The notes under the pieces: model-generated
Databases searched by the model: none
The model's input: only the letters and a program-made list of their open reading frames with translations
Told to the model about the DNA's origin: nothing
Made by a program: the position numbers and the translations under genes
NCBI GenBank assembly: GCA_030017655.1
Contig: JASEIM010000048.1
Span: 1 to 5,438 of the forward strand
Origin: Methanobacterium sp.
GTDB lineage: Archaea > Methanobacteriota > Methanobacteria > Methanobacteriales > Methanobacteriaceae
DNA: 5,438 nt
Direction of reading: 5' to 3'
Part shown: positions 4,949 through 5,438 of the stretch, in pieces
Layout of the letters: every line of letters starts with the position of its first letter
How positions within the stretch are numbered: position 1 is the first letter of the stretch

Positions 4949-5438
4949 TTATTTTATGATAAAGCCATTATTCCAGGCCTTTGTAATAATTAGTTTACCG
5001 CCAACATCTTTCATTGTGTCTTTTGCTGCCCTTGATATGCCTTTTGTCTTATCATCTGTAATTGCATAAACAGTTGGTCCAAATGAACTCATACCCACTC
5101 CAGCTGCGCCTTCAGATTTCATATTTTCAATTATTTCATTAATTATTGGATCCTGGAGTTCAAGTTCTATCTTCTTAAAACCAGTGTTCTGTATCATATT
5201 AACTGAATCGCCGAACGAATCTAAATCCTCTTCAACTACCGAAGGCATCATCTTTACCAGCAAGATGTGGGACAGTCTTTGAACTTCATTTAAAGGTATT
5301 GGGCAGTATTTTTGAAAAATATTTACTTCTTTTGGACCTGAAGCTCCTGCGGGGACATCAGGTATAGCAAGAATTATATTCCAATCTTCTGGAAAATCAT
5401 ATCTCGTTATTAATGGTGCTGGAGAAGCTGTAGATGCT
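4949..5438 (-). CDS. Beta-ribofuranosylaminobenzene 5'-phosphate synthase, C-terminal half (runs off right edge)
   Basis: An open frame continues to the window edge, giving the last 162 residues of a protein whose family is usually about 320-340 long, so the N-terminal half lies outside. The enzyme condenses PRPP with 4-aminobenzoate (or 4-hydroxybenzoate), losing CO2 and pyrophosphate, in the first committed step of tetrahydromethanopterin synthesis. It has the GHMP-kinase fold. Visible here are LITRYDFPEDWNIILAIPD (near 5411-5357), PAGASGPKEVNIF just after it, VKMMPSVVEEDLDSFGDSV (5257-5201) and the glycine-rich GHMP motif 3, GAAGVGMSSFGPTVYA (about 5110-5066). The TTG at 5263 is internal and not a start. 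hacB follows immediately downstream, so one transcript serves methanopterin and coenzyme B synthesis. No promoter is seen in the window. Confidence 0.92.
   Translation of the reverse strand, partial: ASTASPAPLITRYDFPEDWNIILAIPDVPAGASGPKEVNIFQKYCPIPLNEVQRLSHILLVKMMPSVVEEDLDSFGDSVNMIQNTGFKKIELELQDPIINEIIENMKSEGAAGVGMSSFGPTVYAITDDKTKGISRAAKDTMKDVGGKLIITKAWNNGFIIK

Noticed and set aside
5261..5263. TTG at 5263 as the start of a 104-residue protein.
   Set aside because: The frame stays open upstream to the window edge and encodes continuous beta-RFAP synthase sequence, so this codon is an internal Leu.

Overview
The window looks like a chromosomal segment of a mesophilic, AT-rich methanogenic archaeon, most likely of the order Methanobacteriales (Methanobacterium-like; the genus is inference). 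The main evidence is a beta-ribofuranosylaminobenzene 5'-phosphate synthase (methanopterin pathway) directly followed by an aconitase-type small subunit with the YLRT loop of methanogen homoaconitase (coenzyme B pathway). Supporting evidence is tRNA genes without encoded CCA, a TATA box in front of the tRNAs, a CDKAL1/archaeal-type methylthiotransferase and an archaeal HVO_0476-type zinc-finger protein.

Layout, left to right. Positions 1-781 (minus strand) hold a two-gene unit: a GerW/YtfJ-like protein, then a DUF2953 membrane-anchored protein that starts at TTG and runs off the left edge. Positions 800-1128 are a very AT-rich spacer with no gene that I can see, carrying promoter-like elements. 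Positions 1129-1276 (plus) hold a tRNA-Val(GAC)/tRNA-Phe(GAA) pair only 3 nt apart. Positions 1396-1596 (plus) encode a 66-residue zinc-ribbon protein, convergent with a radical-SAM tRNA methylthiotransferase (2883-1609, minus). Positions 4263-3002 (minus) are a zinc-finger gene and pcm (protein-L-isoaspartate methyltransferase) overlapping by ATGA. Positions 5438-4445 (minus) hold the C-terminal half of beta-RFAP synthase followed by hacB.

Functionally the window is mostly housekeeping: tRNA supply and tRNA modification, protein repair, and methanogenic cofactor synthesis. I found no mobile element, CRISPR array, defence island or clearly new system. The points most worth a second look are the spore-type GerW/DUF2953 pair in a non-sporulating archaeon, an internal duplication in the zinc-finger protein coupled to pcm, and a 21-bp-phased inverted repeat just upstream of that operon's promoter.
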